Positions 30,528 through 42,606 of a stretch of 64,000 bases of DNA are shown here, piece after piece. Below the pieces are notes generated by a model. That model was not told the origin of the DNA. It worked only from the letters and a program-made list of their open reading frames with translations, and ran no database searches. The stretch spans positions 1 to 64,000 of the forward strand of contig JADWQD010000019.1 of assembly GCA_016110215.1 (NCBI GenBank), written 5' to 3'. The translations under genes and the position numbers were made by a program. Origin of the DNA: Capronia americana. Lineage: Eukaryota > Ascomycota > Eurotiomycetes > Chaetothyriales > Herpotrichiellaceae. The first letter of the stretch is position 1. Every line of letters starts with the position of its first letter.

Positions 30528-32217
30528 TCAAGAGGCCATCGAAGAGGTCGGTGGGAGCACGCCCGCCTCGTTTTCTATCGACCTCCCAAGCAGGGTGTTC
30601 CAATGCAGAAACACGGCAGGATCGATTGTTTGGGACTCGCGGGATACGTACTGCTGCGTCGTCCACTCCGTTGTCGTCTGCTTAATCGAGCGTCCAATGC
30701 TGACCGAGAACGTGCGACACAGATCGGTCACCGAATCGGTCTGCCTGAGTCGATCAAACTCAAGGATGCGGCTGGCCGCGTCTAGGGCATTCGTCTCTGC
30801 GACGGGGGCTCGATGAGGTTGAATGGCCAGGAGAAAACGATTGGTCAACGCCCAGAAGGCTAGGAACTGAGGATAGATGGTAGGACCCGCAGTCGTGAGA
30901 GTCGTGGCGTTAAGGAATGGAAAGTCGTCGCCGACGAGGCTTTCTTCCCACTTCTCTCGCCAAAGGGTGTACCTGTCTAGCAGGGTGGAAAGCTCGCCTG
31001 CAAGCCTCGCGATCCGACGGGGCGGGTGGTGATGAAGGATTGCTTCCGTCGCTCTCTTGAACAGCTCAGGTGCACACGTCGCAATGGCCCACATTGTGAC
31101 GACGGGCTCGGATCGGTCGGGAATCTTGCTGTCGTACTTTATCGCCATCTGCAGGGCATTCTGCCATGCTGGGCTGCTCAAGAAGCAGTCTCTGTTGAAG
31201 AAGGTTGCTTCGACTGTCTGCCACAGAAAATGGTTAGAAACGAGCCTGGATGAACACGAGCTGGGTCATCTATTTACCAGAATCTGGCATTGTGCTGCGA
31301 GCAGGATTTTCTCGTAGTCTGATTTGATGTTGTTCGGGCCCAAGCTCAAGAGGATGTGCTTCGCGCCCTGTGAGTGGAAAATCCATGCATGTTGACTGGA
31401 AGTTTCAAGAAGCTGCATGCCGCCACGGTCAGCCATATCCGGTTCGTAACGACAAGCCCCGGCGTACCTCAAACAACGCCAGTAATAGCGTGGTGTACCA
31501 CACGGTCCAGTCAATGCTCGCGGATGAGTCAAGGGCGCTCTGCAGCACTTGGAGGGCGCGCCCGTAGCGCCTTTCTAATTGGGTCTGTGCAAGTGCCATG
31601 TCGGGGACTTGAATGCAACACTGGCGGACGCGCTCGGCAAGGCAATCGATGGCACAGTCCAGACACTTGCTGTGGCCAATCATATGTGGCAAGAACTGCA
31701 ACACGGATGTCAAACGACAAATCTTAACCCATCGTTTGGGGTCGGAGTTTACATCCACGCCTGAGGCGTCGGCGAGGAGCTTTTGGGATAAGCCCGGCTG
31801 CATTAGTAAGGATACATATTCAGGGGAGTTGCGGTTGTCTGGCCAGAGAGACAACGCCGCTCTTATAGGTGCGAGACTGTGGTGTCTGGTTGACGGCCCT
31901 GCCGAAGACGAGGGCATCCACCGCCCACGAGCTGTGGCTGAGGTTCTTCGCTTCGCGGGCTGGGGTCGGACACCTATTGCTGCTTCAACGGTTTCTTCAT
32001 CTTTGTCTGTTCCATGTTGGCCCAAAGCGTTGGAGGCCGGGTTGGTCGTGGTCTGATTGACTAGGAAATCTGGGAGTTGCAAGGTATTGACATTTGTACC
32101 AGTTCCTCGAGCTTTTCGAGTTGCCGCTGCCGCCGTGTTGGATACCTTCCGGACAATTCGACGGTCTGCCTCGCTCAAGCCGCGATGCTTCGGGTCCTGG
32201 TGGATGAATTGGATCAT
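30528..32217 (-). CDS. Second PF11951-like fungal regulator
   Basis: Three exons, 32217-31468, 31412-31278 and 31217-30528, all phase 0, give 524 residues with 55- and 59-bp introns. Like the regulator at 6611-8323, it starts with a short conserved segment (FIHQDPKHRGLSEADRR) and a basic linker, has no zinc-cluster cysteines, and continues into a helical domain (PEYVSLLMQ, WTVWYTTLLLALFE, HAWIFHSQGAKHILLSLGP, FLSSPAWQNAL). A role in transcription is inferred from the family. It is divergent from the beta-carbonic anhydrase gene with about 550 bp between start codons, so the two may share regulatory DNA. Confidence 0.8.
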
Positions 32218-32766
32218 CGTCGCGGGACCCCTTTGTCAGCCCAACAGCGTGCAGCAAAGACGGACTGATTGTGTCGTGTCGACAGCGGAAGAGTTTCAAG
32301 AGGAGGTGATGACAAGGGTACGAGATGCCGAATCTAGTTCGGATTTGACCAGGGTTGGTCTGCCCGGAAAGAGAATAGTGTCGCGGGCTAGCTTCATCGA
32401 GCAGGTTATCGAGTCTGGAAAAGATCGAGCTTCTACGAGCTAGTTGGTGCTATAATTTCAGATGACGGTTCCGGACCAGGCACCGAAGGGCATTACAGTC
32501 GCGACGTCATTATCGATCTTATTCATCACTGTTCGTTTTAGGATGGCGGGGATATGGCATTTGTGTATAGGGAGGGAGCTGAACCATGTGAACGGACTTG
32601 AGTCAGCATTGTCGGCGGCGCATGGTGTATATAAATGGCTGAGTTCGACTTGGGAGGAGGATTCTTCACCAAGACAACATTGAAGCTGCAACTCTAGACC
32701 CTCATAGCAACTAGCAACAGCATCAGCACTTTGCAACCAGCCCGCCGCCTTCAAACTCTCACCAAA
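32218..32766. promoter_or_regulatory. Divergent promoter region, regulator / carbonic anhydrase
   Basis: 549 bp separate two divergent start codons. A TATA-like string (TATATAAAT) lies at about 32628-32636, some 135 bp before the carbonic anhydrase ATG. No specific operator is identified. Confidence 0.45.
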
Positions 32767-33551
32767 ATGGCCCTGAACGCTCAGGCTCTGATTGATCGCC
32801 ATACGTAGGTCAAATCCAGGCTCGCTTGCGAAGCTGTTACTGAGCTATAGGGTCAGCGTCAAAGATCATCAGCCGATCCCTACCTTCGAGGAGATCATCC
32901 AGTCAGGACATGATCTCCCCAATCTCCTGATCAGTGAGTCGACCGATTTCGAGGGATGTCGCTATCAATCAAGTACTGACAACCTCGGTAGTCAGTTGCG
33001 CTGATCCCCGGTGCATTCCTGAGCACATCTTCAAGCTGCAGATGGGTGGTAAGTTGCCCACTGGACGTGGCGATGGTAGTAGCTGACAATGGCCGAAGAA
33101 GCGGTTGTCTTACGGGTTGCTGGTGGAAATGCCCAATACGTGCTCAACCACATCCTCTCCATTGACAGTCTCGTGCATTTCAAGGAAGCCATCATTGTCC
33201 AGCACACAGGTAAGCAAGTGCAGCCCACAGGCCGCTGAGATGACTAATTGGGGGCAGATTGCGGAGCAACGCATTTCAGAGATGCAGTCGTGAAAGAGGA
33301 ATTGCGGAAACGGGCACCAAGTGCAGAAGCAGAGATCGATAGCATGACCTTTGGTGAGATCACTGGGTAAGCTCAAATCACCCTGCTTCAGGTTCCAGCA
33401 CTGACGAGTCCATAATAGATCTCTTGCCGATAACGTGAAGAAGAGCATGGAATTCTTGAAGGAGTCGCCCTTTGTTCCGGAGCAGCTGAAATCCAATATT
33501 CGGGGATTCGTGTTCGATTTGAAGAGTGGTGAGCTCACGGAGGTCAAATAA
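32767..33551 (+). CDS. Beta-class carbonic anhydrase-like protein
   Basis: Six small exons, 32767-32804, 32851-32933, 32992-33048, 33099-33209, 33258-33366 and 33419-33551, join in phase to 176 residues. The introns are 46, 58, 50, 48 and 52 bp. No single open frame shows the gene. Zinc-site residues appear only after splicing: Cys and the Asp-Arg pair in SCADPRC, then His and Cys in QHTDCGATHF. VVLRVAGGNA is also typical. Beta-carbonic anhydrases interconvert CO2 and bicarbonate; this short fungal branch has CADPR in place of the common CSDSR. No targeting signal is seen, so it is probably cytosolic. Activity of this branch is less well established than for the longer enzymes. Confidence 0.92.
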
Positions 33552-34122
33552 TAAAGTGTTGACTAGTGTGTTCAGCCCGCGCATACAATAGTATGCCCGC
33601 AGGCAGTACGGAGTATGGGGTCAAGCATCATGAGTGTATAGCGGATGTTCCAACGAATCTTGGTGTACAAAGTGTGGAAGGTTGGGAAGTTCCAGGAAGT
33701 GAATCTTGGTTGAGGTGCAGGTGTTGTGAGTGGGCTCGGTGGGTCAGTCTTGGCAGAAGTTTGCACTGTTTGTGACCTACGGCGGAGCATCTCATCGGCT
33801 GGGGCGGCGGCGGTGGCCACTCGTGCCACTGACTGCGCGGTTCATTGCGAGTTGTTTGCAAATTCACTTCAACTTCACCCACCCTGGTCATATTGTCTTG
33901 CATCTTTCACTCTCATCTTTCTTTTGGAGTTCAGGGAGGGTGAAGATGTCTTTGCCTGTTTCACACTTTATCTTCCTCTTCTTGCCCAATTAATTCTTCC
34001 TACGCGTCTACCGAAGCCTCTTTCCTCGGCTGCCTACCCCAGACCTCTCCGCCAACGTCTTACGAAGTCATACCGCGGACATATAGAATCACGATCCTCG
34101 GTCTCCTCATTTTCGATTGCCC
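33552..34122. promoter_or_regulatory. Upstream region of poly(A) polymerase
   Basis: About 570 bp, pyrimidine-rich toward the start codon (33890-34080), as is common for fungal housekeeping promoters and leaders. No coding frame is supported. Confidence 0.5.
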
Positions 34123-36168
34123 ATGATGGCGGACTCAGATTCATCTAAGAAGAAATTGCAACACGGCATGACCGGCCCAATGTCACTGGCTCTGCCCGAA
34201 CCCCTCGACAACCAGAAGACTTCGGAATTAGTTGAAGAGTTGAAGAAGGAAAAGAATTATGAGAACGAGATGGGAACGAAAAAGCGGATAGCGACACTCA
34301 AAGTGCTGAGTAAAGCCACACAGGAATTCGTCCGTGAGGTCAGTCGCAAACAAGGACTGCCTCCATCCCAAATCAACCAGTTCGGAGGCAAGGTCTATCC
34401 CTACGGCAGCTATCGCTTAGGAGTCTTCGGCCCTGGCTCGGATATTGATACTCTCGCTGTCGCCCCTCGACACGTCAAGCGCGATGATTTCTTCGAATTC
34501 TTCCCAGATGTTCTCAAACGTGTGATTGACCAAGAGATGGCCAGGGAATTAAGAGAGAAAGAGAAGCCCGAAGCCAGAGAATTGACCACTGGGGTTACTT
34601 CGATGGTGCCGGTCCCCGATACCTTCGTCCCCATTATCAAACTCATCCTTAACGGCATTGAAATTGATCTGATCTTCGCGTCAATCACTACGCTGCAAAC
34701 GATTCCTCCGAAGCTCGACCTGAATGACAACGGCCTCTTGATGGGTCTTGACCAGTCATCCATTCGTGCAATCACCGGTCCGGTAAGCCCTCGGCATTTT
34801 CCATACTCTTCTGGCGACATACTAACGGATGCAGCGTGTCACCGATGAGCTCCTCGCTCTGATCCCTGAACCGAAGACTTTCCGGACAGCACTGCGGGCG
34901 ATCAAACTGTGGGCGAAGCGAAGAGCCGTCTATGCCAATATTGTTGGCTATCCCGGAGGCATTGCCTGGGCCCTGATGGTCGCAAGAGTCTGCCAATTCT
35001 ATCCGCATGCAGTCGGTGCCACACTTGTCGACAGATTCTTCTACATTATGACTAATTGGGGATGGCCGACACCAGTAATGTTGAAGGACATCGAGCAGCC
35101 AAAACCTGAACAGACTGCGCAGGGCTTCAAAGTATGGAATCCTGCCATTTACAAGCAGGACAAGGCGAATCTCATGCCGATCATCACCCCTGCGTTCCCA
35201 AGTATGTGTTCAACGTTCAACATTACAGAGTCGACCAAGAAAGTCATCATCCATGAAATCAAGCGGGCTAGTAAAATCACGCACAACATCTTTGCGGGCA
35301 AGGCACAGTGGAGTGACTTGTTCAAGCAGCATACTTTCTTCACGTCCGACCACAAGTACTATCTCACCGTGATTGCGAGCGCCTTCAACGCCGATGCTGC
35401 CAAGAAATGGTCTGGTCTTGTTGAATCCAAGGTCCGTCACTTGGTCATGAGGCTGGAAGATATGAAAGAAAGCATTGTCCTTGCTCGCCCATTCACCAAA
35501 GGATTCAAACGTCTCCATAAGTGCAAGAACGAAGAACAAATTCGTGAGGTACAAAAGGGCAGCCTGAAGTACAAGACAGAGGAGACCAAAGCCATCGAGA
35601 CAACGGATCCCGAGTTGGTGACGACGAATGGCAACGCCACGCCAGTGCCTTTATCGAACGGCGAGAATGGGGAACTGGGCGCGGATGCACACACGGTGTA
35701 TACCTACACCTACTATATCGGCATCGACACCCAAGCCAAAGGCAGCCTAAACCTTGTGCCCGCCTTCCAAGCTTTCAAGTCAATTTGTTCGGGATGGAAC
35801 AATTACAACCCCGAGGTTCATTTTCTGAATCTCGCCGTGTCGAAGAGGTATGTCATGGACCACCACTTCAATGCACCAGATTACTGATTGTCATAGTTGG
35901 GAATTACCCGAAGACCTCTTCGATGCGAAGGCCGGCGAAACCCGACCAAGCAAACCAGTAAAGAAGGTGGTTAAAACTGCCAGCGCAGAGACAAAACCGG
36001 TAAGGCGAAGCATCAACGACGTTGAGGTAAGTCTGCCTGAATTACCGTCACGGCGTTCACGCTGACATTGTATCCCAGGGCGCTCAAGCTAATGGCGAGA
36101 ACGCCGCCAAACGACCCCGATTGATGACACCCACCGCCACACCAACACCAACTGCTACACCAGCCTGA
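34123..36168 (+). CDS. PAP1: Poly(A) polymerase
   Basis: Four exons, 34123-34782, 34835-35847, 35897-36026 and 36079-36168, give 630 residues. The first intron has a clear ACTAAC branch site. The enzyme adds the poly(A) tail to pre-mRNA in the nucleus within the cleavage/polyadenylation complex. The nucleotidyltransferase domain shows the helix-turn signature YPYGSYRLGVFGPGSDIDTL with its two catalytic aspartates and the third in IEIDLIFA. The central domain has AIKLWAKRRAVYANIVGYPG and FFYIMTNWGWPTPV. The RNA-binding domain follows (HKYYLTVIAS, SWELPEDLFD). The basic and Pro/Thr-rich tail (KPVKKVVKT, AAKRPRLMTP) looks like a nuclear-localisation region. ATG at 34126 is an equally good start. 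Confidence 0.96.
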
Positions 36169-37482
36169 TGATATCATGAGCTGACTTGTAGAACTATCAT
36201 CCAACGGCCAACCTCAGTATTTCCCGAGGGTAGGCTGCGCCGCTGCGTCGATCCATCCTCGTCTATCGCGATCTTGCATGCACATTCTTCAAAGAGAGAT
36301 ATGTGCTCAAGCACCAAAAAAAAGGTGAAAATGCAAAAATGCCAAAAAGAAATGAGACTAGCCACAGCTTCGCTGTGAGATTGAACGAAGTGAGGTAACA
36401 GACATGACAAGAAGACTAACCAAGCACAGCACAGCACGAACAGCATCAGAGCACCCGTGTTTCACTGCAGCAATGGAAGTCACAGGCAGGGCTGAGACGA
36501 AAGTGGTTGGAAACTGATATTGGCATCATGATTTCTCTGCATGTCTTTGAAAGGTCACGGACCGGAGCTGCGTCATGGGCAGAAGGCCAGGACACATGAA
36601 AGGAGAAAACGAAAGGGTGTGGAAGATGTTTCTTCAGAGCAAGCATCGCGGATCATGCGCGTGCAGCACGGTCCCAGAATCACCAAGTTTGTACATATTT
36701 TACCCGGTGGCATTTGGTGCATCAACATCATCAGCCAGACAGCAAAGCAAACAAAAATACAAGATACAATTTAGGGTCTCAGGACCTCGACAAAACAGAT
36801 CGTTTGCTCCATGTGGCGTCTGGGGTCTGGCCTTAGGCGGGTGAGGCTGAATTGAAGTGGAGGGTCAGGTGGAGGTCAATTGAGGTCAAGTTGAACGTCT
36901 TTTCAGGCAGCCCGTAGACCGATTTCCACCGCAGCTGACTTGGCCCCTGTTCTTTACCCCATGACGCCGCCAATCAGCCTCTGCCGCGCATTTCTCGTCA
37001 ACTAATCGTGCAGCTCGAGCATTGGCAGGCGTTCCTAATCCGGACGCTGTGTACGAGGGCTTCGGCTCTGGTTGGCGAGCCGTTGACCGTGCATCAGACT
37101 TTCGGTTCTGGCCCGGATCGAAAGGCAACCCAAATCATCGATTCTGGAGAGGCCAAGGACAATTGCTACGAGACTGGTCACCGGTCAGCTGAAGATCGTT
37201 GTGCTCGTGTTTCAGCTCCACAACATTTCCATCACATCTCTGCTGCAGAAGAATGCACAAGAAAGGCGTCAATTCTCGGTGAAAAAAAGACGGTGTGCAT
37301 CTTTGTGCTACGAGCCCTTCCGAAGCTGTAAGACGGAGATGCTTTGCTCTGGTGATCAGTCTCCCATCCAGATCATATTAGTCGCAACTTCCCATCCAGC
37401 AATCCCCCGGAGACCTTACGGCAACAACGACTTTCCAGCCGGTTGGCACTGTTCCCTCTGACCCTGACAGCGGCTCGACACC
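36169..37482. other. Gene-free stretch
   Basis: About 1.3 kb between the poly(A) polymerase 3' end and the DUF2235 gene. No gene is recognised; the last few hundred bases should be a promoter. Confidence 0.45.
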
Positions 37483-39240
37483 ATGGCACCGCCAGAACCT
37501 CGGAAGCGCATCGTCGTGTGCTGTGACGGCACATGGCTCAACTCAGACGGTGACTACCAGACACCCAGCAATGTGACCCGAGTAGCGCGAGCTATTCCTC
37601 CGGTCGGCGTCGACAAATCCGTCACTCCTCACCAGCCAATACCACAGATCATATTTTATCAGAATGGAATTGGTACTGGCTCGCCATCTTTGTACGACCG
37701 AGTCATTGGCGGTGCTACCGGTGAAGGTCTAGCAGAGCACATTCGTGAGGCCTACAGCTTCATCTGTCTCAACTACAACCCTGGGGACGAGATCTTCCTG
37801 CTTGGCTTCTCGCGGGGTGCATTTACTGCTCGTTCGATCTCCAGCTTGATCAATGCCGCTGGTCTACTCACTTCACTCGGCCTGGAATACTTCGTACAGG
37901 TCTTCGAGGACTGGGAGTACCAACAGAAGCGCGGCTTCAAGAGCAGGTGGCCAGACTTGCCTTTCCAAGGCCATAAACCTCCTGTCGACCCTAAATATCA
38001 GCAGAAACTCATCGAAAAGGGACTGACGAGAACCAATATCAAGGTCAAGTGTGTGGCTGTATGGGATACCGTGGGTGGATTGGGGATTCCCATGATCGGG
38101 CTTCTGCCACAACCGCCTAGCAGAGATTTCGCCTTCGTCGACACACGTGTCGAGTCGAATATCGAGTATGCGTTCCAAGCATTGGCGCTAGATGAAAAAC
38201 GACGGTCCTTCTCACCCACGATCTGGGACTGGCCACATGTGGAGCCCCACGATCTGAAAGTGTTGAAGCAATGCTGGTTCCCGGGTGTCCACAGCGATGT
38301 CGGTGGTAGTTACGACGACACGGCGCTCGCAAACCTCACGCTCGCCTGGATGGTCAGCAACCTCGACCCAATTCTTACCATTGACCACGATTACATCATG
38401 GACTGGATCAAGCCGGTTCAGAAAGACGACCAGAGGCTTGCAGGGCGTCATCAGACATTCACGAAGAGCGGCGGTATGGCCACGGTCCAGAACACGGTGC
38501 CTCATGCCCGGCCCTGGGGCCTTGGAAAGATCCACAATAGTATGTCGTTTCTCTTCAAGCTAGGCGGCTCCCGTATCCGCACGCCGGGCGAATACCGCGA
38601 ACAAGAACTGGCTTCCCAGCATGGGGTACTCTTCTGGATGTTCTGGAAAACCTTCCATCACTTTATCCGTCCATTTGAAGACACGCATCATGCCCTTCCA
38701 CGGCTCAAGCGGACATGCGAGACAATCCACAGCAGCGTTCGCATCCGCATGGGCAAGGACGGCCTAGGTTACGACGACAAAGGCAAGTATGACTCGGAAG
38801 CGTTGGAAGGCTGGGTGATGCACGGCGTGGAGACCAACCCGGATACACCCATCGCAACCAATGCTCCGGGTCCAGCTGGGCAGATGAAGAACGTCGTCTG
38901 GAAGAAGCAAGTCTACCAAGAAAAACTCGTCGAAAAACCCTCCCCCAACGGTGAGAGCAAGGGCAAGGTCGAGATTCTCCAAAATGGTGATAAAACAGCC
39001 ACGGTTGAGCTTGAAGAAGAGCCCCTTGGCGTCTTTGAGCGGAGGATACTGCAGATGTGGCCGGATATTATGAATCATTTCGACACAATTGGCCCTGGAA
39101 GGCATCGGCAGAACGTGGATCGCGCGCATACGGTGCCGTTGCACGGCCATGGAGGAGGCGTCAGTAACGGCGTGCCGCCGGTGGTGGTCGACGAACCCCG
39201 AAAATCGCAGAACGGTAAGAGGAGGAGTGAGACGGCTTAG
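37483..39240 (+). CDS. DUF2235 alpha/beta hydrolase (Tle1-like phospholipase domain)
   Basis: Intronless, 585 residues. It begins with the family opening RIVVCCDGTWLNSDG. The nucleophile elbow GFSRGAFTAR (GxSxG) lies near residue 110, then AVWDTVGGLG and WFPGVHSDVGGSY, which supply the likely acid and base. DUF2235 is related to the T6SS effector phospholipase Tle1; fungal members are uncharacterised cytosolic lipase-like proteins. The last 150 residues have no known domain and are charged. Catalytic residues appear intact, so an esterase or phospholipase activity is a reasonable inference. Not a secreted protein, as no signal peptide is seen. Confidence 0.92.
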   Translation: MAPPEPRKRIVVCCDGTWLNSDGDYQTPSNVTRVARAIPPVGVDKSVTPHQPIPQIIFYQNGIGTGSPSLYDRVIGGATGEGLAEHIREAYSFICLNYNPGDEIFLLGFSRGAFTARSISSLINAAGLLTSLGLEYFVQVFEDWEYQQKRGFKSRWPDLPFQGHKPPVDPKYQQKLIEKGLTRTNIKVKCVAVWDTVGGLGIPMIGLLPQPPSRDFAFVDTRVESNIEYAFQALALDEKRRSFSPTIWDWPHVEPHDLKVLKQCWFPGVHSDVGGSYDDTALANLTLAWMVSNLDPILTIDHDYIMDWIKPVQKDDQRLAGRHQTFTKSGGMATVQNTVPHARPWGLGKIHNSMSFLFKLGGSRIRTPGEYREQELASQHGVLFWMFWKTFHHFIRPFEDTHHALPRLKRTCETIHSSVRIRMGKDGLGYDDKGKYDSEALEGWVMHGVETNPDTPIATNAPGPAGQMKNVVWKKQVYQEKLVEKPSPNGESKGKVEILQNGDKTATVELEEEPLGVFERRILQMWPDIMNHFDTIGPGRHRQNVDRAHTVPLHGHGGGVSNGVPPVVVDEPRKSQNGKRRSETA

Positions 39241-41126
39241 GAAACGATCTCCCCCAAACCCAAGCTCAAAAGGAAGAGAAGTCTGGTGTTTGAGTGCAAG
39301 AAGGGATATTTTCCATTTGGACTTGGTGTCATCAGCGAAGAAAGTTGGGACGAAGAGCATAAGGAACTTTGAAGAGCCGCGGTCTCTAGACGATGGACTG
39401 GATCTCTACTGATCCTGTTCCTGTTCGTGTTGTCTTTCAAGGCTCCTTTCGACCAGTTAGCAGTGCATTGATAGTGTGTCGTCGGTCGTTTAGCAAGCAA
39501 GGGATAGCGGCGTGATGGTATCAGCGATACACATAATGTAATGAGATCTTTTCGTTACCTCGCGCTCTTTCCATCCCTGTCAGCCCTGATCGAAGGCTCT
39601 TTTGATCGGTCCATATGAGGCGTTTAAATGTTCCGAAACCACTCAACCGTCAGGCGTGACTGGCACCGAGACTGACTAGGAACCCGAAACAGGCATTTCA
39701 TTGCGTCACCGATTGCCCGTCCTTTTAGATAGGATATTGATTATCAGCAGAACCTCCACTCACTCACTGTTGACTCAGATGCAAACTTTCACCAGGTCAG
39801 CTCAACCATCATCCAAGACACAGAGAGCCCTCGATTCATTTTTGCGATGGAATGATATCCTTACCGTGTATGCGGACGGACGATCTTGCATCTAATCTTC
39901 CCTGGTGCCGGCCATGGTACTGTAATTAATATGTAAGACCCACTAATCGAGCCTACACTCATCGGCAGATAATGATGCCTGTGTGTGTTTGCGCGCGTGG
40001 CTGTCTAAGTACCTATAGGTGCACATACCGTACGTGTACTCGGTATATGGACCAACTGCAGTATCGGCCGGAGTCGTCATCTAATCAAACTTCGGTGACA
40101 TCCACCCAGTTCAAGGCGTGGTATCTAATCAGACTTCAGCGCCATGTACATAGTCCAAGACATGATGGTAATCATGATAATTATTTAGTAGTTCGTACTG
40201 TGCGCGGCGCGCCGAGAACGAGGAAGCTCCACGGATCAAGACGGCCTGCCACGCCAATCAGTCCCCCATCCATCGTCTTACTTGTCTATCCTACAGTAAA
40301 ATCCTGTCTAATCTAGGTATGTAAGACTTCCCTCATTCTCCACTTCCCCGGATTTCTGCAGCCTTTGACCCCGTCGGGCTGATTAGTCTTGAAGTCCTCG
40401 GCTCGAGGCCGAGACTCCCTTCTTACAGGGCGAGTACCGTTACCCATACGAGTACGTACTACGTCCGTGATCCGCGCACCCGGTGCGGTGTAGGAGTATC
40501 CTACGGCGTCGTCGGAAGAAGGGTCCCCCTTGGAGGTGACGTTTCCCAAAAACAAAAGAAAAAGGAAGCAGAAGGGAGCATAGGGATGGCGTTGAAACAA
40601 CAGGTACAAGCACCGGCACTGGCACTGGCATCGGCATGTGCGTGTGTTTGTTCGTGTTCGTGCGCTTCTGCATCTAGCAGCAGCAACCATAGTCGGTCGG
40701 GTCGTTTTACATTTCCCCGAAGCAGCTTGCGGCGGTGACTGAAATGAGTGCCATCCATGCCTGTTCAAGGAAATGTAGATGGGGCTGATTTTGAGCGATT
40801 ATGGGATTACTGACCAGCGACGGACCCGTGTGGATAGTACCGTATGTATAAAGACGGGGCTGGCTCACTCTCACTCTCTTCCTCGGTGGATCTAGCATTT
40901 CTTGGTTGTGTATCTGTATGCGAGGTTCACTCACGCTCAGTCGATAAGCTTGATTCGATCGAACTGTAAGATAATAAAGGTCAGCTCCGGTCAGGACCAG
41001 ATCAGGTCAGGTCACGTCCAGTCGCTTGAGAAAAGCCAGTGTTGAAGGACTGGAGAGGAGAACGAAAGGGCCAACACGAGAGAAAAAGTACCTGGATCCC
41101 GCATAACGCATAACGCCTCACCCATC
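39241..41126. other. Gene-free stretch
   Basis: About 1.9 kb. Open frames are short. A region rich in GGCACT and GTGTTC-type repeats lies at about 40600-40670. Nothing is recognised as a gene. Confidence 0.45.
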
Positions 41127-42606
41127 ATGGCATCGGCACATCGTAGAGAGATTCTCGTCATCGGCGGCACTGGCGCCCAGGGCATGCCCGTCGTGAAGAG
41201 TAAGTTAACAAGTCCAAGTCCAAGTCCAAGTCCAGGTCCCGGTCGAGGTGCGATATCATGGCGAGCAAAGTCATGGAGAGCAAAATCAAACTCCCCCCCT
41301 CCTCGATACATCCATACCGCCAGGCGATCCACGTTGCAGTGACGCTGACGTTGACTCTGATACTGATACTGACATTGACACTCCCAACAGCTCTCTCCGC
41401 GTCGACTGAATATTCCGCCCGCGTCCTCACGCGCGACCCGTCCTCGGCGCGCGCCAAACAACTCGCCTCCCTGCCCAATGTGACCCTCATCCAAGGAACC
41501 CAGGACTCTCAAGCCGATCTGCACCGTGCCTTCAAAGGTGTCTATGGCGCATGGGTAAACCTCGACGGCTTCGTGCTCGGCGAGATGAAGGAACTGTTCT
41601 TCGCGTTCCGGGCCTACGAGATTGCGCGGCACGAGGGCGTGAAGCATTACGTGTGGGCAAATTGTGACTACGCACTGCGGATCGCAGGATGGAGGGAGGA
41701 GTTCCACTGGGGACATAACGACGCGAAGGGACGGGTGGGAGGTATGTTTTTGCCCAAACCCTAGCCAGCCAGACCTTGACCAAAAGGATTTCTTTGGCAC
41801 GCTTGCCTTGAGGGCGAGTGGCAGGCTCGCGGTCCTGGCTTGCAACGGTATACTTACTTACTGAAACCCTTGCAGATTTCATCCTCGCGCAGGATCAGAA
41901 GACCATGCCCTCCACGCTGTTCACTGTCGGGCCGTACATGGACATGCTTGTGGACGGGATGCTCATGCCTTCAGAGGAACTCGACGACGGGACTCTCGTG
42001 TGGGAGAACCCATCCGGTATGTTTGGCCCTGAGTCCTCTTTCGATTGGACACGATGCCCGGTGGTCTCCTTGCTCTATGATTCCGAAAGGATAACTGACA
42101 CGTACATACTCTATGCAGAGGACGGCAAGATCCCGCTCATGGCCCTCGACGACGTCGGCGTCTTTGTGAAGTGGATCTTCGACCACCCCGAGCGCTCCAC
42201 GGGGATTAACCTCGAAATGGCGACCGATCAGGTCTCCTTTTCGGACATCACCTCGGCGTTCGAGAAAGTCACAGGCCGCAAGGGCATTCACCGCCGCATT
42301 TCGTTCGAAGAATATTACCCCAAGAGGGAACCATATCCGAATGCGCCTGCCAACTGGGCCAATGATGACGGCACCCCTTCGACGATGACCTGGCGAGAGA
42401 ATTTCACCGCATGGTGGAAGTTCTGGGGCGGTGGGCTAGGTGCGACGAGGGATATGGCACTGTTGGATGAAATCTATCCGGGGAGGATGAAGACCTTGGA
42501 AGAATGGATGACTAGGGTCAATTATCAAGGCGCGAAGAGGGGCACGGTGTTGAAAGACGTCGGTGATCTCACTGCGAGGGCGAAAGCCAGACAGGGGAAG
42601 ACTTGA
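41127..42606 (+). CDS. NmrA-like NAD(P)-binding protein (second copy type)
   Basis: Four exons, 41127-41199, 41391-41741, 41876-42016 and 42119-42606, give 350 residues. The introns are long for this window (191, 134 and 102 bp). The N-terminal Rossmann motif is VIGGTGAQGMPVVK. It continues with ARVLTRDPSSARAKQLAS, VYGAWVNLDGF, HYVWANCDYA and the C-terminal NmrA block (VGVFVKWIFDHPE, ITGRK-like VTGRKGIHRR). Like its relatives it may act as an oxidoreductase or a redox-sensing regulator; the catalytic status is not clear. It differs strongly from the NmrA-like protein at 2671-3603 and is not a recent duplicate. Intron 1 contains a 6-nt tandem repeat. Confidence 0.9.
41209..41236. repeat. CAAGTC-type 6-nt tandem repeat in an intron
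   Basis: About four and a half copies of AAGTCC lie in intron 1 of the second NmrA-like gene, directly after the donor site. Confidence 0.85.
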
